Both the position numbers and the translations under genes were made by a program. Shown here piece by piece: positions 8,767-15,193 of a DNA stretch of 23,136 bases. The notes beneath the pieces were generated by a model. The model was not told the origin of the DNA. It did no database searches and was given only the letters and a program-made list of their open reading frames with translations. Source of the DNA: Candidatus Heimdallarchaeota archaeon LC_2 (lineage in GTDB: Archaea > Asgardarchaeota > Heimdallarchaeia > Heimdallarchaeales > Kariarchaeaceae); the NCBI GenBank assembly GCA_001940725.1, contig MDVR01000088.1:1-23136 (forward strand). The letters are read 5' to 3'. Within the stretch, counting starts at the first letter, position 1; each line of letters begins with the position of its first letter.

Positions 8767-8842
8767 CTTTTACAATTAAATAGATCCTAGAATTTGACAA
8801 ATTTTTCACTTTAAAGATAAATCTGTACAGTCGGGGGGAGAT

Positions 8843-8872
8843 TTGATTCATATTCTTATATTAAATAAGTGA
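8843..8872 (+). CDS. Possible 9-codon leader peptide overlapping the next start
   Basis: A very strong purine tract (GGGGGGAG, 8833-8840) is too far (28 bases) from the GTG at 8869 to serve it. It sits just before TTG 8843, which opens a nine-codon frame (MIHILILNK). That frame's TGA overlaps the GTG of the secreted-protein gene as GTGA. Such overlap is typical of translational coupling. Whether it is translated is unknown, since TTG starts are weak and the spacing to the G tract is short. Confidence 0.25.
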   Translation: MIHILILNK

Positions 8873-9492
8873 AAACAAAGATGAAATTACATAAAATAAA
8901 ATCTTTTAAATTTGGATTTGCACTGGCAGCTATTCTTGTACTGTTTTTCGGTATGTCAATAGCAGGAGCTCCTGCAAATCGTAGCACCAGTTTAGTACAC
9001 TGGTTGAGTGATCTTACTGAAGTCGAAGGAGCGTCAGCAACTTTAGTTCGACATAATAATGGAATTAGTTATACACTCCATACTACAGAGTTAACCTCTG
9101 GAGATGCAGTCACAAATTGGTGGGTTATTTTTAACAATCCTGAATCTTGTTCAGATAAAAGTGATGTACTTGGTACAGCTTGTGGGTTTGGAGACCTTTT
9201 TGCTCCAGGAGTTGATGCATCCATTTTATTTGCCGCTGGCCATGTGGTAGGTAATGGTGAAAATGCTAATTTTGCAGCATCTTTGTCGGTTGGTGATAAT
9301 GATGGTGACCTAATAGAAGGACCAGGCTTAACAAATCCAATGGGTGCAGAAATTCACGTCCTTGTGAGGACTCACGGTGAAATGATACCTTCATTAGTAT
9401 CTGGCCAAATATCAACTGTAGATGTTGCTTGTATTGACGGAGATCCATCGGATCCATGTGAAGATCTACAGGCGGCAGCATTTGTACCTTAA
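8869..9492 (+). CDS. Secreted protein of unknown function with two Cys pairs
   Basis: 207 aa from GTG 8869; ATG 8881 (residue 5) is an alternative start. A basic N-terminus and hydrophobic helix (about 15-33) with AGA-type cleavage indicate export. The mature domain has four cysteines (C94, C105, C188, C197), probably two disulfides. It also has a conserved-looking block TNWWVIFNNPESC (82-94), AAGHVVG (122-128) and EIHVLVRTHG (161-170). The histidines H125, H163 and H169 with E161 could bind a metal. Similar domain architecture occurs in uncharacterised bacterial exported proteins as far as I recall, so lateral transfer is possible, but I cannot name the family. It diverges from the protease gene, so both may act outside the cell. 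Confidence 0.8.
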   Translation: MKTKMKLHKIKSFKFGFALAAILVLFFGMSIAGAPANRSTSLVHWLSDLTEVEGASATLVRHNNGISYTLHTTELTSGDAVTNWWVIFNNPESCSDKSDVLGTACGFGDLFAPGVDASILFAAGHVVGNGENANFAASLSVGDNDGDLIEGPGLTNPMGAEIHVLVRTHGEMIPSLVSGQISTVDVACIDGDPSDPCEDLQAAAFVP

Positions 9493-9545
9493 ATTTTTAT
9501 TGAGAACGATAAACTAAACTTACTTAAATCAAATACCAAATACTT

Positions 9546-10328
9546 TTAAATTTCAAATACAGTTCCTTGTTGAGCGTTAAAAATGGGATTTTTTATTCTC
9601 CCATCACTAATAATGATTGTAGTATCACAATAAAAAAGCATTTGTTTGATTGCATTTAATTTCCGCTTCATTCTTCCACCTTGGCTTAATATCAAATCTT
9701 CTAACTTGTCTAACTTTATTAAGTCAATTTTTTTACCGTTATTATTATTGAGATAACCTTTCTCTTCAATAAGCATGTGAATCAATGTGGGTTGAAGATT
9801 TTTTACAATCAAACTAACAACATCATCATTTTCAGAATTTATGGCAAAACTATTTTCGTCCAAAATTGGCATTGTTAATATCGGAGTATATCCATTATGT
9901 AGAAGCAGGTTTAAGAGATCAATATTTATTGATTTAGCTTTACCAGACAAATCCCTTTTCAACTTTTTTTTCCCATTTTCTATCACCCTAATACCTTTAT
10001 TTCGGATACCTCTAATTAATCCACCATCAATTCCGGTTAATCCAATAGCATTAATTCCTTTTTGTTGAAATATTTCCACGATTCGTTTATTTCTCAAACC
10101 AGAGTAGGTCATCATCATTGAATCTAAAATTTCAGGTGTACTATTAACACTACTGAAACCTTTAACTGAGGTTAATATCTCTTTTTGAATTCCTAAAACG
10201 TTTAACAATTGATCTCTGTAGTAATTTGCACCATGTACAACAACAACTTTTTCTTTTAATTCAGCAATATCATCTGCAATTGCTCCTATATCAAGAGATG
10301 CACCTCCTCCAATCTTTATAACTCTCAT
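9546..10328 (-). CDS. lysZ: [LysW]-aminoadipate/[LysW]-glutamate kinase
   Basis: Amino-acid-kinase-family enzyme, 260 aa. Family knowledge: it phosphorylates the carboxylate of the alpha-aminoadipate (or glutamate) that is attached through its amino group to LysW. The N-terminus is MRVIKIGGGASLD (KxGG, nucleotide/phosphate loop). VVVHGAN gives the substrate loop. GGRMKRKL near the C-terminus is typical of ArgB/LysZ. I chose ATG 10328 over an upstream ATG at 10367. It has the ribosome site GAGGT six bases upstream and overlaps the previous stop as TAATG, and the longer form adds 13 residues before the beta-strand that normally starts this family. It is the last gene of the operon and converges on the secreted-protein gene. 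Confidence 0.9.
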   Translation of the reverse strand: MRVIKIGGGASLDIGAIADDIAELKEKVVVVHGANYYRDQLLNVLGIQKEILTSVKGFSSVNSTPEILDSMMMTYSGLRNKRIVEIFQQKGINAIGLTGIDGGLIRGIRNKGIRVIENGKKKLKRDLSGKAKSINIDLLNLLLHNGYTPILTMPILDENSFAINSENDDVVSLIVKNLQPTLIHMLIEEKGYLNNNNGKKIDLIKLDKLEDLILSQGGRMKRKLNAIKQMLFYCDTTIIISDGRIKNPIFNAQQGTVFEI

Positions 10329-10960
10329 TAAAGTACCTCTACCCTCCCAGGGTGTATCTTTTTCCATGAATATCCGCTGTATACTTCGGATGAAATTATT
10401 ACCAAATCATCACTAATGGATTTATGAAGTCTAAAATAATCTGGTTCTTCATTATATTGACTTTTTGTATAAAATTTGGCACCGTCTGAAATAATAAAAT
10501 TTAATGCTCGAATATATTCAGTCCTTTTATTTATGACAGCTATAGCATTGTCTATTCCTTCTACCAGATTATCATGAGTAAATCTCTGAATATAATTAAA
10601 TATCTTCTCAGCTCCAATTCGTCCACTTTCTTTTATTTTTACTCCTCGAAGTTCACCGTTAAATATAAATGAAAGGCTATTGGATAAAAACGGCATATTA
10701 TTCTCAATTTCTATTCCTTCATCCTGAAAAGCACTCCTAGCATGAGCAAGAAATATTTTTGTTTTATCTAGATTTGAAAAATCACTTTCCCAAATAGGAT
10801 TAATGTTACGGTAAAGCTTCCATTTATCTTTCTCATAATAACTAATGCCCCACCCATGTCCTTGAAACACTTGACTATTTTTGGAAATATTTGACAATTT
10901 TTCTAGATGAGTAACAATGTCAATGCCCTCTTGAGATCTAACAGCTAATATTCTACACAT
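10328..10960 (-). CDS. Class II (Ntn) glutaminase/amidotransferase embedded in the lys operon
   Basis: 210 aa, closest by motif to the YafJ/EgtC type of class II glutamine amidotransferases. Started at ATG 10960, it begins MCRILAV, giving the N-terminal Cys nucleophile after Met removal. SD-like AAGTGAT precedes this ATG by four bases. GTG 10969 would bury the Cys. Numbered from this Met, the glutamine-pocket residues are R75 (LAHARSAF), oxyanion N101-G102 (FIFNGEL) and D159 (IISDG), plus IISSEVYSGYSWKKI, which matches the EgtC-type C-terminal motif. There is no fused synthetase domain. Family members hydrolyse gamma-glutamyl amide bonds. The gene is 9 bases from lysY and overlaps lysZ by one base, so it is part of the pathway operon. 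Its substrate here may be the C-terminal Gln of LysW or a LysW gamma-glutamyl conjugate (inference). Confidence 0.85.
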   Translation of the reverse strand: MCRILAVRSQEGIDIVTHLEKLSNISKNSQVFQGHGWGISYYEKDKWKLYRNINPIWESDFSNLDKTKIFLAHARSAFQDEGIEIENNMPFLSNSLSFIFNGELRGVKIKESGRIGAEKIFNYIQRFTHDNLVEGIDNAIAVINKRTEYIRALNFIISDGAKFYTKSQYNEEPDYFRLHKSISDDLVIISSEVYSGYSWKKIHPGRVEVL

Positions 10961-10969
10961 ACAAATCAC

Positions 10970-12007
10970 TTAACGAGGATGCATTCCTGTAAAATTTAAT
11001 CCGGTACTTTCATCAAATCCGTAGATTAAATTCATTGCTTGTACAGCTTGACCTGCAGCGCCTTTCATTAAATTGTCAAGTGCAGAAATTATTACAATTC
11101 GATTAGATTTCTCATCAATTTCAAAACCCACATCACAAAAATTGGTACCAGACAAGATTTTGGGATCGGGGAATCTATAGTTACCAGATTTCTCCTTAAC
11201 AACCCTTACAAAAGGTTCATTTTTGTACTGATCTCTATAAGTCTTCCAAATTGACTTCTCATCTATATCCCCATCAACAAAACAATGAATTGTCGCAAGA
11301 ACTCCACGTACCATTTCAACTGATGTTGCGGTAAAGTGAATTTTTTTTGAATTTATACCTAGATATTCTATTACTTCTGCTGCATGTCTATGTCCCGTGG
11401 GTTTGTAAGATCTCAGTGATCCAGATCTTTCAGGATGGTGACTACTACTAGTATGCATTCTTCCAGATTCTGAAGACCCAACTTTAACATCAATTACAAC
11501 ATTTTCTATTTTGAGATTTGATTTTATTATCGGGAACATCCCAATTATTGATGCAGTTGCATTACAACCTGCAGTGGCTATGTAATTTGCAATTTTTATT
11601 TTATCGCGATTAATTTCAGCAATCCCATATTCAAATTTATCTAATAATTCAGGATGAGGATGGGTAGAACCATAATACTCCCGATATAATTCCTGATTGT
11701 TTAACCTAAAATCACTACTCAAATCGATGATTTTAGGAGCTAAATCTTTGTACTCATCAAATGTACTTGAAGAAGTTCCATGAGGTAAACAAAGAAAAAG
11801 TAGATCTGATTCATTGAGTTCATTTGGATCAATAAATTTAAGTTTAGTAAATCCTCTTAAGTTAGGATTAACCCTTGTTACTGGTTTTTTGGCAAGTGAC
11901 CTTGAAGTGATTTGATTAATTTCAACATCCGGATGGTTTAACAACAATCTTGTTAATTCACCACCGGTATATCCAGAACCACCAACAATTGAAGCTTGAA
12001 CAGTCAT
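10970..12007 (-). CDS. lysY: [LysW]-aminoadipate semialdehyde/glutamate semialdehyde dehydrogenase (ArgC-like)
   Basis: 345 aa. It reduces the LysW-bound acyl phosphate to the semialdehyde with NADPH, following LysZ. The N-terminal dinucleotide motif is GGSGYTGGEL (9-18). Catalytic C148 lies in TAGCNATA. H206/H208 in TGHRHAAE belong to the conserved active-site segment, and the substrate loop SSESGRMHTSS fits the LysY/ArgC family. Full length. It begins 6 bases after lysX ends, so the two are co-transcribed. With only one set of lys/arg genes visible, it is probably bifunctional for lysine and arginine, as in some other archaea (inference). Confidence 0.92.
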   Translation of the reverse strand: MTVQASIVGGSGYTGGELTRLLLNHPDVEINQITSRSLAKKPVTRVNPNLRGFTKLKFIDPNELNESDLLFLCLPHGTSSSTFDEYKDLAPKIIDLSSDFRLNNQELYREYYGSTHPHPELLDKFEYGIAEINRDKIKIANYIATAGCNATASIIGMFPIIKSNLKIENVVIDVKVGSSESGRMHTSSSHHPERSGSLRSYKPTGHRHAAEVIEYLGINSKKIHFTATSVEMVRGVLATIHCFVDGDIDEKSIWKTYRDQYKNEPFVRVVKEKSGNYRFPDPKILSGTNFCDVGFEIDEKSNRIVIISALDNLMKGAAGQAVQAMNLIYGFDESTGLNFTGMHPR

Positions 12008-12013
12008 AAATTA

Positions 12014-12844
12014 TCACAAATATTGATTTTTAATATAATTCACAATTTCAGAAGGAATATTCACTCCTGTTGTACTTATGGAATTCTTATACTCCATGCT
12101 GTGGTTTACTTCATTCACTTTTAATCCGTCAGATGTTTCAAATAAATCTATTGCCAATATTCCCCCACCCATGGCATCTGCAGCTTTAACTGAGATTTCT
12201 TGAATTTCATCAGTCACTCTACAATTTTCTGCAGTTCCACCTCTTGATGTATTGGTTATCCAATGATCTGAATTTCTATAAATTGCTGCAATACAAGTAT
12301 CTCCAATTACAAATGAACGAATATCTCGGCCCTCTTTTTCTACATATTCTTGAATGTAAAAAATTGAATGTTGATAATTTCCTAAGGTCTGTTTATGCTC
12401 AATAATTGCTTCAGCAGCATCTCGATCATTTATTTTTGCGAGTAATCTACCCCAGGAACCTATAACCGGTTTGATAACTACTGGATAACCTAATCCTTCA
12501 ATCAAGTTTAATGCAGATTCGGTGTCAAATGCAGTACCAAATTTTGGTTGATCAATATTTGCCTTAGCCATAGCTAAAGAGGTAGCAACTTTATCCGAGC
12601 ACTGATAGGCAACATTTGAACTATTGATAACTGTTATATTTTGGTTTTCGAGAAATTGAGTTGTGTAAAGTCCTTGAGATGTACTAATGACTCTTTCAAT
12701 AGCCACATCAAAAGAAAATTCCATTGACGGGGTTAATTGCAATTTCCTAGTATCGATTAAATCGATCTCTAAGTTATATTCTTTAAATGCAGATATTAAT
12801 AATTTCTCATCTTTTCGGATAAGAGAATGTAGGAAGCCGATCAT
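12014..12844 (-). CDS. lysX: LysW-alpha-aminoadipate/glutamate ligase (RimK-like ATP-grasp)
   Basis: 276-aa ATP-grasp enzyme. Family knowledge: it joins the amino group of alpha-aminoadipate (lysine) or glutamate (arginine) to the gamma-carboxyl of the C-terminal Glu of LysW using ATP. Visible motifs are [16 protein letters not shown] (122-137, ATP-binding lysine and glycine loop), FYIQEYV (162-168), and metal-binding D233 (LAIDLFE), E245 and N247 in [12 protein letters not shown]. The HSMEYKN segment matches the LysX/ArgX substrate loop. It follows lysW by 49 bases, with a U-tract between. No good ribosome site precedes ATG 12844. The LysW here ends in Gln, so either the enzyme acts after deamidation or its chemistry differs. 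Confidence 0.92.
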   Translation of the reverse strand: MIGFLHSLIRKDEKLLISAFKEYNLEIDLIDTRKLQLTPSMEFSFDVAIERVISTSQGLYTTQFLENQNITVINSSNVAYQCSDKVATSLAMAKANIDQPKFGTAFDTESALNLIEGLGYPVVIKPVIGSWGRLLAKINDRDAAEAIIEHKQTLGNYQHSIFYIQEYVEKEGRDIRSFVIGDTCIAAIYRNSDHWITNTSRGGTAENCRVTDEIQEISVKAADAMGGGILAIDLFETSDGLKVNEVNHSMEYKNSISTTGVNIPSEIVNYIKNQYL

Positions 12845-12872
12845 GGGACAATAATTTATTTATTTTTTTGGT

Positions 12873-12878
12873 AAAAAA
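12873..12878 (-). terminator. U-tract between lysW and lysX
   Basis: On the minus strand TTTTTT follows the lysW stop by about 15 bases. Archaeal termination mainly uses U-tracts. Partial termination here would give more LysW carrier mRNA than enzyme mRNA, which fits a stoichiometric carrier protein (inference). Confidence 0.35.
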
Positions 12879-12893
12879 GATGTGGTAGAACTA

Positions 12894-13076
12894 TTATTGA
12901 CCCCAATCTTCTGCTTCCATAGGTGCTTCTTGAATAAGAATAGGGTTAATTCCAATTATTTCATATTCTGTAGTACAATCAAGACAGTCAACTAGTTCAT
13001 TTATTTCAACATTGGTCTCCAACTCTATATTGGCACCGCAAACACCACATTCAACAAGAATTTCTTGGGTTATCAT
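12894..13076 (-). CDS. lysW: LysW amino-group carrier protein with C-terminal Gln
   Basis: 60-aa acidic carrier protein on which lysine (and often arginine) intermediates are built. A zinc ribbon is formed by C10-x2-C13 and C31-x2-C34. The acidic tail ends EDWGQ. The family hallmark is EDWGE, whose last Glu side chain forms the isopeptide bond with the substrate. Here the last codon is CAA (Gln) followed directly by TAA, so the acceptor carboxylate is encoded as an amide. The ATG at 13076 lies about 26 bases below an AT-rich TATA-like stretch (near 13102), consistent with a leaderless mRNA. It is the first gene of lysW-lysX-lysY-glutaminase-lysZ. The glutaminase in the same operon may convert Gln60 to Glu. 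Confidence 0.93.
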   Translation of the reverse strand: MITQEILVECGVCGANIELETNVEINELVDCLDCTTEYEIIGINPILIQEAPMEAEDWGQ

Positions 13077-13089
13077 AATTATAACTATG

Positions 13090-13150
13090 TTTGTTATTTA
13101 TTAATATGTAGTGTTATTATTTTTACAATTATTTCAACATTTGTTATTTT
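13090..13150 (-). promoter_or_regulatory. lysW promoter region with two TTTGTTATTT repeats
   Basis: TTTGTTATTT occurs at 13090-13099 and again at 13140-13149. A third close copy (TTTGTTATTA) is at 13848-13857 in the lysJ/ACT-gene divergent promoter. The first copy overlaps the likely TATA region of lysW. The repeats may be binding sites for the neighbouring ACT-domain regulator (inference), although the base composition makes chance matches possible. Confidence 0.3.
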
Positions 13151-13831
13151 TTATTTTTCCCTTCGTACTAATTTTTGTAATGATTTCATTGCTTCAGGAA
13201 TATCACTCTCTTTTACAATAAAGGTGATTTCAGTAAATGTTGAGACAACTTCAATAATATTTATATTATCCCAAAATAACTGTTTAGTAACATAATAAAT
13301 CAAGCCAGGGGTTTCAATGGAATCCTTTGGAATACGTAAAGATATGGAAGCAAGATTTGTATCACGATTTAATATATCCAATTCGGTGAAAAGCTTTACA
13401 ATTTCCACTTCGAACCTCTGATTTGATATTATTGTAATTTCGTATATTCCTTGTGTAATTGTTAAAAAATCACCTCTATCTATTTCCATTTGTTTGTACA
13501 AATGGATTAGTTTCTCCCAATTCTCAACACTTCTTTTAACAGTTAATTCAAACAACCCATACCTTGTATTGTACAAATCTAGCTTAAACACACTCTCTGT
13601 AATAGTTTGAAGTTCTCCAAATTGTTTATTCAATTTCAATCCAAGTCTTCTTAATGCCATCATAACTGATGAATGAGTTATTTTTTTTTCTCTTAATCGT
13701 CTATCACCACTTATATCTTCTAATATTGACTCGGCTAGTTTACCAAAATTAATTATTCCTTGGGATAATGCACTCTCCAAAAACGGACGATCTTCTATGA
13801 GTTCTTCTATTACCTGAGAAATTGAAACCAT
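13151..13831 (-). CDS. ACT-domain putative regulator of lysine/arginine synthesis
   Basis: 226 aa, cytosolic. The N-terminal 60 residues look like a helical DNA-binding region (GKLAESILEDI then KITHSSVMMALRRLG, a plausible recognition helix). The C-terminal half has repeated beta-alpha-beta ACT-like segments (LFELTVKR, ITIISNQ and then ISLRIPKDSIETPGLIYYV followed by ITFIVKESDIPEAMKSL), related to the ACT regions of aspartate kinases, which bind amino acids. It lies between lysW and the divergent lysJ. A feedback-sensing transcription regulator of both units is the natural reading (inference). The ATG at 13831 is about 27 bases from the palindrome at 13851-13864, which may be its own TATA/operator. 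Confidence 0.7.
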   Translation of the reverse strand: MVSISQVIEELIEDRPFLESALSQGIINFGKLAESILEDISGDRRLREKKITHSSVMMALRRLGLKLNKQFGELQTITESVFKLDLYNTRYGLFELTVKRSVENWEKLIHLYKQMEIDRGDFLTITQGIYEITIISNQRFEVEIVKLFTELDILNRDTNLASISLRIPKDSIETPGLIYYVTKQLFWDNINIIEVVSTFTEITFIVKESDIPEAMKSLQKLVRREK

Positions 13832-13847
13832 AACAAATTCACTAAAC

Positions 13848-13877
13848 TTTGTTATTATAATAACATATAGTTATTTA
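13848..13877. promoter_or_regulatory. Divergent promoter of the ACT regulator and lysJ, with a 14-bp palindrome
   Basis: GTTATTATAATAAC (13851-13864) is a perfect palindrome at TATA distance from the ACT gene's ATG. ATAGTTATTTAA (13866-13877) is at TATA distance from the lysJ GTG at 13900. AACAAA (13832-13837) and TTTGTT (13848-13853) add an inverted repeat. An autoregulatory operator is plausible. Confidence 0.4.
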
Positions 13878-13899
13878 ATCGATAAAACATTATTAGCAT

Positions 13900-15087
13900 G
13901 TGAGGGAAACTAACCCAATTACAGACCTCAATACCCAGGAGATATTTGATTCAGAAAACTCTTTGGAAATACCAATCTATATGAAAAGAGAAATTGCAAT
14001 AGTTCAAGGTGATGGTGCCATAGTTTATGATTCTAATGGTGAAAAATACATAGATTGCGTTTCAGGAATAGGTGTTGCAAGTGTTGGTCATTCAAATTCA
14101 GATGTTGTCAAAGCAATTACAAACCAAGCAAGTAAAATCATAACAACTCCTGAAATATTTTATAATGATACAAGGGCTCAATTACTAAAATTACTTAATA
14201 AAATTACCCCTACAGAATTAACTCAAATATTTCTATGTAACTCAGGCACAGAGGCAATTGAAGCAGCAATTAAATTTACTAAATCAACCACAGGGAAATC
14301 AGAATTTATTTCAATGGTACGAGGATTTCATGGAAGAACTATAGGTGCTTTGTCTGCATCATTCAATAAACATTATAAAGACGATTTTGAACCTTTATTA
14401 ACAGGATTTCATTTTGTACCATTCAATAATTTTAGTAAATTAATCGAGAAAGTGAATGAAAATACAGCAGGGATCATCGTAGAATTAATTCAAGGTAATG
14501 GAGGGGTTCATATAGCTAAACAAGAGTTTATTCTTAAAATTCGTGAATTGTGTAATGAGAAAGGAATTATGTTAATCTTTGACGAGGTCCAAACTGGATT
14601 TTGTCGAACTGGCTATATGTTTGCATTAGAAAAGTATGGAATAATTCCAGATATTTTGTGCTTAGCTAAAGCAATGGGTGGAGGTATACCTATTGGAGCT
14701 ACGATTTGTTCTTCAAAAATTGAGATTGGTCTTTCAAAACATGGTTCAACTTTTGGTGGTAATCCATTGGCTTGTGCTGCATCTATTGCAACAATTCAAT
14801 TTATGCTTGATAACAAATTGAGTCAACAAGCACAAGAAAAAGGTGAATATTTTCTTAGGAAATTGCAATCCCTTGAATTAAGATTGATTAGAAAAATCAG
14901 ACAAGAAGGGTTATTAATTGGAATTGAATGTAAACAAAAGGTTGGTAATTATATTATCGAATTGCAGAATAATGGTCTGTTAGTAAACTCTGCCGGATCA
15001 AACGTAATCAGATTACTTCCACCCCTTGTAATTTCTTATGAACAGTTAGACTTAGTTATAGAAAAATTATCAGTCATTTTGAATTAA
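13900..15087 (+). CDS. lysJ: [LysW]-aminoadipate semialdehyde / acetylornithine-type aminotransferase
   Basis: 395-aa class III PLP-dependent aminotransferase. It converts the LysW-linked semialdehyde to LysW-lysine (or LysW-ornithine) with glutamate as amino donor, the step after LysY. Visible motifs are NSGTEA (114-119, PLP phosphate), FHGRT (143-147), FDEVQTGFCRTG (227-238, D228 binding the pyridine nitrogen), PLP lysine K257 in CLAKAMGGGIPIGA, and STFGGNPLACA. The start is GTG 13900, with a TATA-like element about 28 bases upstream; an in-frame ATG at 13981 would remove the N-terminal arm. It is transcribed away from the lysW operon. No lysK (the product-releasing hydrolase) is present in the window. 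Confidence 0.92.
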   Translation: MRETNPITDLNTQEIFDSENSLEIPIYMKREIAIVQGDGAIVYDSNGEKYIDCVSGIGVASVGHSNSDVVKAITNQASKIITTPEIFYNDTRAQLLKLLNKITPTELTQIFLCNSGTEAIEAAIKFTKSTTGKSEFISMVRGFHGRTIGALSASFNKHYKDDFEPLLTGFHFVPFNNFSKLIEKVNENTAGIIVELIQGNGGVHIAKQEFILKIRELCNEKGIMLIFDEVQTGFCRTGYMFALEKYGIIPDILCLAKAMGGGIPIGATICSSKIEIGLSKHGSTFGGNPLACAASIATIQFMLDNKLSQQAQEKGEYFLRKLQSLELRLIRKIRQEGLLIGIECKQKVGNYIIELQNNGLLVNSAGSNVIRLLPPLVISYEQLDLVIEKLSVILN

Positions 15088-15123
15088 GTTATTTTAAAAA
15101 AAGAAAGGAAAAAGAGGATTGAA

Positions 15124-15147
15124 GGATGAAATTTTGCGATTTCATCC
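15124..15147. terminator. Bidirectional terminator-like hairpin between lysJ and coxA
   Basis: A perfect 9-bp stem, GGATGAAAT (15124-15132) with ATTTCATCC (15139-15147), around the six-base loop TTTGCG, in the 106-base gap between two convergent genes. Confidence 0.6.
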
Positions 15148-15193
15148 AACAATATAATTTTCATATTTACTTTGTATACATTTACAAATTTAA

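Noticed and set aside
10329..10367. Longer lysZ start at ATG 10367
   Set aside because: It adds 13 residues before the conserved first strand and overlaps the glutaminase gene by 40 bases. ATG 10328 has a good ribosome site and a TAATG overlap.
10961..10969. Glutaminase start at GTG 10969 (MICMC...)
   Set aside because: It would place the catalytic Cys at residue 5. ATG 10960 gives the required Met-Cys N-terminus and has a ribosome-site-like AAGTGAT.
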